A DNA stretch of 14,020 nt, taken from NCBI GenBank assembly GCA_902797455.1, contig CADBTE010000068.1:1-14020 (forward strand), in the 5' to 3' direction. Made by a program: the position numbers and the translations under genes. Positions 7,489-14,020 of the stretch are shown one piece after another; positions within the stretch are counted from its first letter, which is position 1; every line of letters begins with the position of its first letter. The notes under the pieces were generated by a model. It saw only the letters and a program-made list of their open reading frames with translations. It did not search any database and had not been told where the DNA came from. Origin of the DNA: an uncultured Planctomycetota bacterium (GTDB lineage Bacteria > Planctomycetota > Planctomycetia > Pirellulales > Thermoguttaceae).

Positions 7489-8517
7489 ATGACGGAAGCG
7501 AATAAAACGCCGGCCGGCGATATCAACTGGAAACGCTACTGGGAACTGGTCGATTCGGCGAGGTCGATTGTGCTGACGTCGCACGTGCGTCCCGACGGCG
7601 ACTCACTCGGCAGCCAGACGGCGATGGCCATGGCGCTGAAGGCCCGACGCAAACAGGTAATGATGATCAACGCCGACCCGGTCCCCCCGACGCTCACCTT
7701 TCTCGACCCGCGTGGGGAGATCCGCGCCCTGGGGCAGCTGACCGGTGAGGAGAAAAAGTTCCTGGACCAGGCCGATCTCCTGGTCGCGCTCGACACCAGC
7801 TCCAAGGCGCAGTTGGGGGCGATGTACGACTATTTCGCCGGCGGCCCGGCGCGCAAGGCGGTGATCGATCACCACGTTCAGCGGTACGATTTCCAGGCGG
7901 AGTTATTCGCCGACTCCGACGCCCCCGCCACCGGGACGATCGTCTTCGACGCGCTGCGCGCCGGGGGGATGGAACTGACCGGTCCGATCGCCTTCGCGCT
8001 GTTTACCGCCATCGCGACCGACACCGGCTGGTTCCGTTTCAGCTCGGTCACCGATCGGACGTTCGAGACGGCCGCGGCGCTCATCCGCGCGGGGATCCGT
8101 CCGGACGATCTCTACCGGACGGTCTACGAGCACGAGTCGCTCGGCCGGATTCGTCTGATCGGCCGCGCGCTGGCCAAGACCGAGCCGTTCTTTGACGGCC
8201 GGCTGATGCTCACCTCGATTCTGCAGTCGGACTTCGCCGAGGCGGGGGCCCACCCGAGCGAAAGCGAGGATATCGTCAACGAGACACTGAAGATCGCCGG
8301 AACCAAGATGGCGCTGATCCTCATCGAGCAGAAAAACGGCGACTTCAAGGTCAGTTTCCGCAGCCGCTGCTCGGTCGACTGCAGCCGGCTGGCCGCCTCG
8401 TTCGGCGGCGGCGGGCACGCGTCCGCCGCCGGGGCGACGCTGAAGTTTTCGTACGAGGAGACGAAAAAGCGCCTTCTCGACTCGTCGAGGAAGGCGCTTG
8501 AGGCCTGCGGCGAGTAA
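7489..8517 (+). CDS. nrnA: DHH/DHHA1 phosphoesterase, NrnA-like (oligoribonuclease / pAp phosphatase)
   Basis: A 342-residue cytoplasmic phosphoesterase with the two-domain DHH-DHHA1 layout. Metal-binding motifs are complete: HVRPDGDSLGS (His32, Asp36, Asp38), ALDTS (Asp102), VIDHHV (Asp127-His128-His129) and ATDTGWFRF (Asp178). The DHHA1 substrate motif FGGGGHASAAG lies at about 305-315. Length and motif order match NrnA, which degrades short oligoribonucleotides and dephosphorylates pAp. A cyclic-dinucleotide (GdpP-type) role is less likely because there are no PAS/GGDEF or membrane segments. A strong GAGG sits 5 bases before the ATG. The last coding bases (8464-8499) double as a probable terminator for the convergent gene. 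The gene appears monocistronic. Confidence 0.9.
   Translation: MTEANKTPAGDINWKRYWELVDSARSIVLTSHVRPDGDSLGSQTAMAMALKARRKQVMMINADPVPPTLTFLDPRGEIRALGQLTGEEKKFLDQADLLVALDTSSKAQLGAMYDYFAGGPARKAVIDHHVQRYDFQAELFADSDAPATGTIVFDALRAGGMELTGPIAFALFTAIATDTGWFRFSSVTDRTFETAAALIRAGIRPDDLYRTVYEHESLGRIRLIGRALAKTEPFFDGRLMLTSILQSDFAEAGAHPSESEDIVNETLKIAGTKMALILIEQKNGDFKVSFRSRCSVDCSRLAASFGGGGHASAAGATLKFSYEETKKRLLDSSRKALEACGE
8464..8499 (-). terminator. Intrinsic terminator embedded in the 3' coding end of the nrnA-like gene
   Basis: AAGCGCCTT (8467-8475) pairs with AAGGCGCTT (8491-8499). The stem continues inward with CTCGA/TCGAG, one bulged G at 8490 and a 4-base loop. On the minus strand the stem runs into TTTTT (complement of 8464-8468; two of the Ts are in the stem). 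This suits transcripts of the minus-strand DUF1573 gene, whose stop is about 55 bases earlier. On the plus strand it lies within coding sequence and has no T tract. Confidence 0.6.
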
Positions 8518-8554
8518 CGCCGCGCTGTGTTATTTTACCCGCCGCTGTTTGGTC

Positions 8555-10612
8555 TTACTGCGGGAAATCGAGAATGTAGAACCCGTCCTCGGAGGTCGGG
8601 TCAACCGGGGCGTTTCGGCGGGCGGTGCGCTTCACCGACCGGACGCTCTTGGCCTGCGGCGCGCTCCCCGCGGGGGCCTCGGCGGTGGGGGCCGCCGCGC
8701 TGCCCGGAACGGTCAGAATCGTCGTTCCCTGGGCGCTGCCGGCGTCGTTTCCCGCGGCGTTACTCGAGCGGGGGGCCGAAACGCTCTGGGCGACCTGCTC
8801 GGGGCGGCGGAAGAGGGCTTTGGCGCTGGCGGAATCGGGAATATTCTCGTCCGGTGCCTCGGCGCTGTGGAACTGCGACAGCGGGTAGGTATCTTTCTTG
8901 ATCGTCTCGTTCCCCAGCGACGGGCGGGTCTGTTCGTCCTGCGCCGCGGTATCGTCGGCGGCGGCGGTCCAGCCGTCCTCATCGAAGGCGGTGTCTTCCT
9001 CGGTATCCGCCGGCACGCTTTTCGCCTCAACCACATGAATGTCGGTGACTTGAGTTTCGGCGGCCTGTGTATCGGCCGATTCGTTCTCGGCGGGCTTATC
9101 TTCCTCGGCGCGGCTGTCCGCGAGCAGTTCCTCGGCCGGCTTGTTCGGCGCCGGTTGTTCGGTGACCGGGCGGCTCACCTGGTGAGAGACCCTCGGCGCG
9201 TTCTTCTTCGAGGCGGAACGTCCGCCGGTCGAGGCGGTATAGGTCTCTTTGTTGATAGACTGCGCGCTGATATGCGTGGCGATCTGGGTGGCGACACTCA
9301 TCGGCAGCCGCGAGACGGTGTAGTGGGCGTCGCTGTCGCCGGCGGGGTTATTCTGATGAATCACCGAGCTCTTCGGCGCGGTGGCGCTGGCGGCCTGGCT
9401 CTGGGCCGCGGCGCGGCCGGCCGTCGGCGCGGCGCTGCCGCTCAGCGGGGCGCTGAGCAGACCCAGGGCGATTTGGCGGGGGACCGCGGCGGCGGTGTAG
9501 GCGCGCAGAAGCTGCTCACCGTCGGCCAGTTCGTTGTATCTCGGGAGAACCTCTTCCTCAGAGATATACCCGGTGAGCGGGATGTCGATCGGATCGAGGT
9601 CTTTCTTCGAGGTGACGATATGAATCTGCTGATTGATTTCTTCGCCCGACTGGTTCTCACCGGCGCGGAAGGTGACCGGAATGATATGGAGCTTGCTTTC
9701 TAAGTCGGCCGTCAGGAAACTGACGCGCGAGTCGGACGAGCTGATCTTCTCGATCTTAAACGGAACCGATCCGCGCAGAACCAGGTTCTTCGAGACCGAT
9801 TCTCCCGGGTGGACCACCCCGATCTGCAGGTGGGTGGGGGTGGCCATCAGCGGGGCCATGACAAGCGCGTGGACAGGGACGAAAACACTTTGTCCATCGC
9901 CGTCGTTGGCGATGAACTGAATCTTTCCGTTGATATAGCCGGGCTCGGCCGTCTCGTTGAGGGTGACGGTGACCTCGTACGCCTTCCCCCCGTAACCGCC
10001 GGAAATCGGCTGCGCGACCGCGGCGATGGCCGGCGTGGTCTTTTTGATTTGGCTCAGCCGCCAGTTCGGGTTCGAGCCGTGATACTCGAGCAATACCTTT
10101 TTCTGGCTCCCATGTCCCTGCGAGACGGTTCCGAACTCGACGTTCCCCGGATTGAAGACGACATCGGCGCGGATGAACGACTGGACCTGGAGCTGAATTT
10201 CGGCCGGCTGGGGCTTGCCGAATCGAACCGTGACGGTGACCTTGCGCCTGCCGGTATGAATCTTCCCGGAGGTATCGACGCGGGCGATGATCTCACCGAC
10301 TTCCTGCGACTTGATCACCCTCTTGGAAACGGTGACGTTGGTGCAGCTGCAGTTCGATTGCGCCGAGATGATTTCGACATCTTCTTTATAGATGTTCTTA
10401 AAGGCAAAACGATGTTCCGCTTCGGCGTGCAGAGCGAGATTGCCGAAGTTGAACGCCTTTTCGGTTCCCATAGCCGAGAACATCCTCGAAGCCCAGGACT
10501 CGGATGGCTGGGCCTGCAGTATCGAAGTGAGTCCGAAGAAGGTCAGAAAAATTCCCAGAAGCAGAGCTGGTCTGAAGGAATTCCGTCCGATCGATTTTTC
10601 GTTCCGTCTCAT
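8555..10612 (-). CDS. Secreted DUF1573 protein with long disordered tail
   Basis: A 685-residue exported protein. The start at 10612 is chosen for a GGA 8 bases upstream and the classic signal peptide that follows (MRRNEKSIGRN, then hydrophobic about 15-33, cleavage likely at LQA-QP). In-frame ATGs at 10624 and 10780 exist but would bury the signal. Three Ig/ASH-like beta domains follow at about 52-135, 150-254 and 257-350. The first carries the DUF1573 hallmark SNCSCT (Cys88, Cys90) after a F-G-N-L...F-x-F-K-N pattern. From about 370 to the end the chain is Ala/Glu/Asp/Ser/Pro-rich and looks unstructured, with a short aromatic end (DGFYILDFPQ). DUF1573 proteins are common and poorly characterised in planctomycetes; an extracytoplasmic or envelope role is inferred. 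Confidence 0.85.
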   Translation of the reverse strand: MRRNEKSIGRNSFRPALLLGIFLTFFGLTSILQAQPSESWASRMFSAMGTEKAFNFGNLALHAEAEHRFAFKNIYKEDVEIISAQSNCSCTNVTVSKRVIKSQEVGEIIARVDTSGKIHTGRRKVTVTVRFGKPQPAEIQLQVQSFIRADVVFNPGNVEFGTVSQGHGSQKKVLLEYHGSNPNWRLSQIKKTTPAIAAVAQPISGGYGGKAYEVTVTLNETAEPGYINGKIQFIANDGDGQSVFVPVHALVMAPLMATPTHLQIGVVHPGESVSKNLVLRGSVPFKIEKISSSDSRVSFLTADLESKLHIIPVTFRAGENQSGEEINQQIHIVTSKKDLDPIDIPLTGYISEEEVLPRYNELADGEQLLRAYTAAAVPRQIALGLLSAPLSGSAAPTAGRAAAQSQAASATAPKSSVIHQNNPAGDSDAHYTVSRLPMSVATQIATHISAQSINKETYTASTGGRSASKKNAPRVSHQVSRPVTEQPAPNKPAEELLADSRAEEDKPAENESADTQAAETQVTDIHVVEAKSVPADTEEDTAFDEDGWTAAADDTAAQDEQTRPSLGNETIKKDTYPLSQFHSAEAPDENIPDSASAKALFRRPEQVAQSVSAPRSSNAAGNDAGSAQGTTILTVPGSAAAPTAEAPAGSAPQAKSVRSVKRTARRNAPVDPTSEDGFYILDFPQ

Positions 10613-11049
10613 AACTGTTTCCATAGCGGGACACGCTTGCCGAGGAAGAACCGATCGAAAGCGCGGCCGTCCTTTGGCATTATCGCGGGTGGGAGGCAGT
10701 CCATTCCCGGCTTGTACGGCGGGGTCTAGAATCCGGGTACACCCAATCTCCTTCACTATATTCGGCAAACCCGGCTCCATAAAATTCCCTTTTATCGGAA
10801 TATCTGGAAATTTTCCGAAGAATTTTATGTCCGCGCTTTTTTATACGCTATATTTCACGAAAATAAAGGGGGCGAAAAGTTATTGTCTGGGTAAAATAAA
10901 CAGTATAGATAACAACAAAAGGCGGTTTTAGCCGTAAAAATAAAGGGGTTAAGCAAGATAGCCGCGTTTGTGCCGATGGTAGGAGAACAGGAAAAATTAT
11001 TTCAGTTCTCCGGCGGCGCCGGCCGAGGTGAGCGCTCCCTTTCGAGAAT
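10613..11049. other. Divergent intergenic region with repeated A-rich motif
   Basis: About 440 bp between the divergent DUF1573 and transglutaminase-like/TPR genes. The part near 10613-10780 is GC-rich and open on the minus strand but reads as leader. 10780-10950 is markedly AT-rich and holds three copies of AAAATAAA on the plus strand (10860, 10893, 10937), two of them followed by GGGG. A weak plus-strand promoter-like pair (TTGTCT then TATAGA, spacing 15) lies near 10884-10910. No convincing promoter could be fixed on either strand and no small gene is evident. Confidence 0.55.
10860..10948 (+). repeat. Three spaced copies of AAAATAAA(GGGG)
   Basis: AAAATAAAGGGG occurs at 10860-10871 and 10937-10948, and AAAATAAA without the G run at 10893-10900. 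The spacings are 33 and 44 bases, both multiples of 11. This could be a phased operator or simply chance in AT-rich DNA. Confidence 0.4.
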
Positions 11050-12426
11050 ATGAGAAATATACACGTTATAGGATGTTTTTGTTCGCTGATCCTCGGCCCG
11101 CTGTTCGGCTTGGCGCCGCCGCTTTTCCCCGCCGAACCGGCCCCCCCCGCCACCGAACCGCCGACGATCGTCACCGCCGCGGCCGGCTCCGGGCGCTTTG
11201 AGCTGGTCGGCCTGAGAAGCGGCAGCGAGGGACAGAAGCTCCCCGAGCTGACGTTCCTCGGCATTATGAACATCCGCCAGCTGCGCGGCGCCGCCTGCCC
11301 GAAGGCCTCCACGCTCGTACCGATCCCCGCGGCCGAGGTGGCCGACACCGCTCCCGAGGTCGATCCGGCCGGCGTCGGCGGCGAGGACCGCTGGTTTGTC
11401 TGCCGGCTGAACAACCTCCCCGCCGCCGAGCGGTTCCTCCTTGACGACGCCCGCAACGGCCGCTGGGACGACCTAAGCTTTTTGGAGGCGGTCCTGATCG
11501 CCGAGGGAACGCCGCCGGATCTGCGCCGGGCCAGTTTGGCGGCCTTCTCTTCGGCGCTGGCCCAGCTGCGCGAGGAGATCGCCCCCGTCGACGACGAGAT
11601 GCTTCGGGTTCGGACGGTCTTCGAGTTTTTGCGCCGCCGGCTGCTGACCGGCCACTACGAGCAGAATCACTCCAGCGTCGCGGCGACGCTGGCGACCGGG
11701 CAGTATAACTGCGTCAGCGCCACGGTCCTGTTCAACGCTTTGGCGTCGGAGGTAGGGTTGAACGTCCGCGGGGTCGAGACGACCGGCCACGCCAAGAGCC
11801 GGGTGATCCTCTCGGACGGGACCTTAGATATAGAGACCACCTGTACCGACTGGGAGCTCCTTCCCGATTCTCCCGTTCCTTTCCCGCCGGCCATCGACAC
11901 CGAATCGTTGGATGTCCATCTGTCGCGGCCGGTTTCCTCGGGCGATACCGCCCAGACCGCGGCCGAGACCACGATTGTTCCCGACCAGGGGGACCTCTCC
12001 GGCGGCGCGGCGGCGGCGCGCGGCCGGGCCGCCGCGTCGCGGGGGGTCTCGCCGGTGGAATTCGTCGCGACGATCTACTTTAACCGCGGCGTCGACTTTT
12101 ACCATCAGCGGCGCTTCGGGCCGGCGCTTTCGGCCTACCTGAAGGCCTCGGTCCTCGACCCGGAGAACCAGACGGTTCTGGGGAACCTCAAGGCGACGCT
12201 GAACAACCTGGCGATCGAGCTGGCGAAAAGGCGCGACTACCGCGAGGCGATCCATCTGACCGAGCAGTGTCTGGTTCTCGATCCGGGGTTTGAGCAGTTC
12301 CGGGTCAATCTTCCCCTCTACTACCGGCATTGGGCCGCCGATCTGCGCCGCGAGGGGAAAGAAACCGAGGCGCGGGAGGCCGACAGTGAAGCCGAGCGGT
12401 TACTAGGCAAATACCCCCCTCCATAG
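11050..12426 (+). CDS. Exported transglutaminase-like and TPR protein
   Basis: A 458-residue protein with a likely signal peptide (MRNIHVIG, then hydrophobic to about residue 25, Pro/Ala-rich after). A helical region at about 120-200 leads into a transglutaminase-like core. GQYNCVSATVLFNALASEVGL (Cys221), TTGHAKSRVIL (His247) and TLDIETTC (Asp260) fit a Cys-His-Asp triad in the usual order. An Ala/Gly/Arg-rich linker (about 300-335) separates this from three TPR-like helix pairs at about 340-373, 384-413 and 420-453. The core most resembles SirB1-type transglutaminase-like domains. Whether it is a protease, a crosslinker or inactive cannot be told. The ribosome binding site is weak. A 10-bp inverted repeat spans the stop codon. 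Confidence 0.75.
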   Translation: MRNIHVIGCFCSLILGPLFGLAPPLFPAEPAPPATEPPTIVTAAAGSGRFELVGLRSGSEGQKLPELTFLGIMNIRQLRGAACPKASTLVPIPAAEVADTAPEVDPAGVGGEDRWFVCRLNNLPAAERFLLDDARNGRWDDLSFLEAVLIAEGTPPDLRRASLAAFSSALAQLREEIAPVDDEMLRVRTVFEFLRRRLLTGHYEQNHSSVAATLATGQYNCVSATVLFNALASEVGLNVRGVETTGHAKSRVILSDGTLDIETTCTDWELLPDSPVPFPPAIDTESLDVHLSRPVSSGDTAQTAAETTIVPDQGDLSGGAAAARGRAAASRGVSPVEFVATIYFNRGVDFYHQRRFGPALSAYLKASVLDPENQTVLGNLKATLNNLAIELAKRRDYREAIHLTEQCLVLDPGFEQFRVNLPLYYRHWAADLRREGKETEAREADSEAERLLGKYPPP

Positions 12427-12456
12427 TATTCTTTTTCTAAAGGGGGGTATCCCTTT
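12411..12456 (+). terminator. Inverted repeat over the stop codon, probable terminator
   Basis: ATACCCCCCT (12411-12420) and AGGGGGGTAT (12441-12450) are perfect 10-bp complements around a 20-base loop that contains the TAG stop. An alternative smaller hairpin, AAAGGG/CCCTTTT, is followed by a short T run. Either could end the upstream transcript; the T tract is short, so terminator strength is uncertain. Confidence 0.45.
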
Positions 12457-12492
12457 TGGGGAATCTTTCGTATCGCGGTATTCTTTCGACAA

Positions 12493-12514
12493 CGCGCCGG
12501 CGCGCCGGCGCGCC
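12493..12514. repeat. Tandem GGCGCGCC palindromes just before the thiolase start
   Basis: GGCGCGCC occurs at 12499-12506 and 12507-12514, with a partial copy (CGCGCC) at 12493-12498. The block is self-complementary and ends 7 bases before the ATG at 12522, where a ribosome binding site would be expected. Confidence 0.7.
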
Positions 12515-12521
12515 ATGATCC

Positions 12522-13637
12522 ATGCGCTATGAGAATGTCTATCTCGACGGGATCGTCACGACGCTCCCCGACGAGATTCTTACGACCGACGAACTGGAGC
12601 GGACGCTCGCGCCTTTGTACGACCGTCTGCGCCTCCCCTACGGCCGTCTGGAATTGATGACCGGGATCAAACAGCGGCGGCTGTGGCCCAAGGGGATGCT
12701 CCCCGGCGACGCCAGCGTCAAGACGGTCGAGCGGCTTTTGGCGGCCACCGGCGCGCGGCGCGAGTCGATCGGCGCTTTTATCCACGCCTCGGTGTGCCGC
12801 GACTACCAGGAGCCGGCGACCGCCTGCGATGTACACCGCCGCTGCGGCCTTTCGCAAGACTGCTCGATCTTTGATGTTTCCAACGCCTGCCTGGGGCTTC
12901 TCACCGGCGCGCTGATGATCGCCAATATGATCGAGCTCGGCCAGATCGAGGCGGGGATCGTCGTCGGGACGGAGAACAGCCGCACGCTTTTAGAGACGAC
13001 GCTGGCGCGCCTGTTGGGGGACGAAACCCTCACGCGGCACAGCGTCAAGCCGATCTTCGCCTCGCTGACGATCGGCTCGGGGAGCGCGGCGATGCTTTTG
13101 ACCGGCCGCCGACTGACCCGCACGGGGAACCGCCTGCTCGGCGCGGTGGCTGGGGCCGACTCGCTTCGGGCCGATCTGTGCCGCAGCGAGATCGACGTCT
13201 CGGCGGGGGGGCGCGCCGACGGGCAGTTTATGCGGACCGATTCCGAGGCGCTTCTGCATGCCGGGGTGAATCTCGCCGAGCGGCAGTTCGCGCGGTTCCT
13301 CCCCGAGGTCGGCTGGACGATCGATCAGATCGATCGGACATTCTGCCACCAGGTGGGGCGGGCGCATCAGAATTTGGTGATGGAGCGTTTGGGGCTCGAC
13401 GCGGCGAAGAACTTTATGACCTTCTCGCTTTTGGGGAATACCGGCAGTGTCGCGCTGCCGAGCGCCGCGGCGATCGGGATCGGCTGCGGTTTCGCTTCCG
13501 AGGGGCAGCGCCTGGCGATGCTGGGGATCGGTTCGGGGGTGAACGTCGTGATGCTGGCGGTCGACTGGCGCACGACCCTGACCGGCCTCGGACAAGAGGC
13601 CGAATACGAGCGCTTTTTGGCGGAGAACCGCCGCTGA
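12522..13637 (+). CDS. OleA/KAS III-type thiolase-fold condensing enzyme
   Basis: A 371-residue cytoplasmic thiolase-fold protein. The catalytic Cys lies in SNACLGLLTG (Cys123), His in FCHQVGRAH (His276) and Asn in LLGNTGS (Asn306), the Cys-His-Asn triad of KAS III enzymes. CRDYQEPATA holds Glu97, exactly 26 residues before the Cys. From memory, X. campestris OleA has Glu117/Cys143 and His285/Asn315, so both spacings agree with OleA better than with FabH. OleA condenses two acyl-CoAs head-to-head to a beta-keto acid for long-chain olefin synthesis. The FabH-style HQAN is HQVG here. The start reads MRYENVYLDGIV, typical of the group, but has no Shine-Dalgarno; a GC palindrome precedes it. No oleB, oleC or oleD is visible, so the product is uncertain. 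Confidence 0.85.
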   Translation: MRYENVYLDGIVTTLPDEILTTDELERTLAPLYDRLRLPYGRLELMTGIKQRRLWPKGMLPGDASVKTVERLLAATGARRESIGAFIHASVCRDYQEPATACDVHRRCGLSQDCSIFDVSNACLGLLTGALMIANMIELGQIEAGIVVGTENSRTLLETTLARLLGDETLTRHSVKPIFASLTIGSGSAAMLLTGRRLTRTGNRLLGAVAGADSLRADLCRSEIDVSAGGRADGQFMRTDSEALLHAGVNLAERQFARFLPEVGWTIDQIDRTFCHQVGRAHQNLVMERLGLDAAKNFMTFSLLGNTGSVALPSAAAIGIGCGFASEGQRLAMLGIGSGVNVVMLAVDWRTTLTGLGQEAEYERFLAENRR

Positions 13638-13647
13638 GCAGCGGCGC

Positions 13648-13681
13648 GCCGGTTGAGAGAACAGCGAAAACCGGCTATAAT
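13648..13681 (+). promoter_or_regulatory. Sigma70-type promoter for prfB
   Basis: TTGAGA (13653-13658), a 17-base spacer and a perfect TATAAT (13676-13681) predict a transcript start near 13688 and a leader of about 66 bases. A 7-bp inverted repeat, GCCGGTT (13648-13654) and AACCGGC (13669-13675), covers the -35 box and the end of the spacer and could be an operator. The leader also has a short hairpin, GGCTTC/GAAGCC (13718-13736). Confidence 0.7.
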
Positions 13682-13753
13682 CCCCTTGTTTACAGGGCCG
13701 TCTGGATGAGCCGCCAGGGCTTCCGGCAAAGAAGCCGCCGTTTTGAGGATGTT

Positions 13754-14020
13754 ATGCCGATTGAGAACCAATGGGTCGATCGGACCCGCCAGCTTCGCGA
13801 GGGCCTTCAGCAAATGAAGGACTCTCTTTGACTACGACGAAAAGACCAAAGAGGCCGCCGAGATCGAGCGTCAGATGTCGGCCCCCGGCTTTTGGGACGA
13901 CGCCGAGGGTTCGCAGGCGGTCGTCGGCCGCCTAAAGACGATCAAGTCTTATCTTAAACCGATCGAGACGATCGCCGCCGAACTCGACGAGCTGGATGTT
14001 CTCTTTGAGCTCGGCGCCGA
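13754..14020 (+). CDS. prfB: Peptide chain release factor 2, +1 programmed frameshift, 3' partial
   Basis: RF2 recognises UGA and UAA stop codons and releases the finished chain. The first frame encodes 25 residues from the ATG at 13754 (GAGG at 13745-13748, 5 bases away) and then meets TGA at 13829-13831. Shifting +1 at CTT-T, translation continues from GAC at 13830 as D-Y-D-E-K-T-K..., then QMSAPGFWDD, which is the RF2 N-terminal domain. The domain runs off the window end, before the SPF and GGQ motifs. The shift at codon 26 is, from memory, the same position as in E. coli. RF2 controls its own synthesis through this site: low RF2 slows termination at the UGA and favours the shift. It is therefore an intact gene, not a pseudogene. 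Confidence 0.95.
13817..13832 (+). promoter_or_regulatory. prfB: prfB programmed +1 frameshift signal
   Basis: An internal Shine-Dalgarno-like AAGGA (13817-13821) lies 4 bases before the slip codon CTT (13826-13828), followed by the in-frame TGA and a C (CTTTGAC). This matches the known bacterial RF2 recoding site: stimulator, CUU slip and UGA-C. The E. coli spacing between stimulator and slip codon is 3 bases, so 4 here is a small departure. Confidence 0.93.

Noticed and set aside
7188..7526. N-terminal extension of the DUF1080 protein up to 7526
   Set aside because: The added residues look like translated intergenic DNA, cross the nrnA-like promoter and start, and would bury the signal peptide.
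8498..10729. Plus-strand open frames opposite the DUF1573 gene
   Set aside because: They are Gly/Arg-rich antisense translations with no motifs; the minus strand has a signal peptide and the DUF1573 hallmarks.
10613..10780. N-terminal extension of the DUF1573 protein up to 10780
   Set aside because: It would place about 56 unrelated residues before a clear signal peptide. The ATG at 10612 has a better ribosome binding site.
13829..13831. prfB as a pseudogene with a premature stop
   Set aside because: The stop lies in the known RF2 +1 recoding context (AAGGA, CTT, TGA-C), and the downstream frame continues the RF2 sequence.
1..14020. tRNA, rRNA, CRISPR, insertion sequence or phage elements
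   Set aside because: I looked for cloverleaf-like blocks, spaced direct repeats, transposase or integrase motifs and terminal repeats, and saw none that hold up by eye.

Overview
This GC-rich window looks like ordinary chromosome from a planctomycete (Planctomycetota, possibly Pirellulales). That is an inference from the gene content: a secreted DUF1080 protein, a secreted DUF1573 protein with a long disordered tail, an OleA-type thiolase, and a half-size UvrA-like ATPase. I see no tRNA or rRNA gene, CRISPR array, transposase or integrase, and no clear sign of recent transfer.

Layout. (1) Positions 2-5935, plus strand: a tightly packed run of six genes, probably one transcription unit. They are hisC (5' end cut by the window edge), hisB, queC, a nucleoside 2-deoxyribosyltransferase-like gene, ispF and a UvrA-like half ATPase. 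Gaps are 36 bp or less, and hisB/queC and ispF/uvrA-like overlap. (2) 5955-7187, minus strand: a secreted DUF1080 protein followed by a small one-helix membrane protein, ending at an intrinsic terminator that faces the plus-strand operon. (3) 7489-8517, plus strand: an NrnA-like DHH phosphoesterase with its own likely promoter. (4) 8555-10612, minus strand: a secreted DUF1573 protein. Its probable terminator lies inside the 3' coding end of the nrnA-like gene. (5) 11050-12426 and 12522-13637, plus strand: a secreted transglutaminase-like/TPR protein and an OleA/KAS III-type thiolase. (6) 13754 to the window end, plus strand: prfB (release factor 2) with a textbook +1 programmed frameshift site at codon 26 and a good sigma70-type promoter.

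Functionally the first operon mixes histidine synthesis, queuosine precursor synthesis, isoprenoid synthesis and a nucleic-acid ATPase, which suggests growth-linked housekeeping rather than one pathway. The minus-strand genes encode exported proteins.

The most unusual item is the UvrA-like protein. It keeps only the second ABC half of UvrA, adds a basic histone-like N-terminal tail, and carries a roughly 330-residue C-terminal region that looks internally duplicated. It is the best candidate here for something poorly described. The rest is mostly recognisable families.
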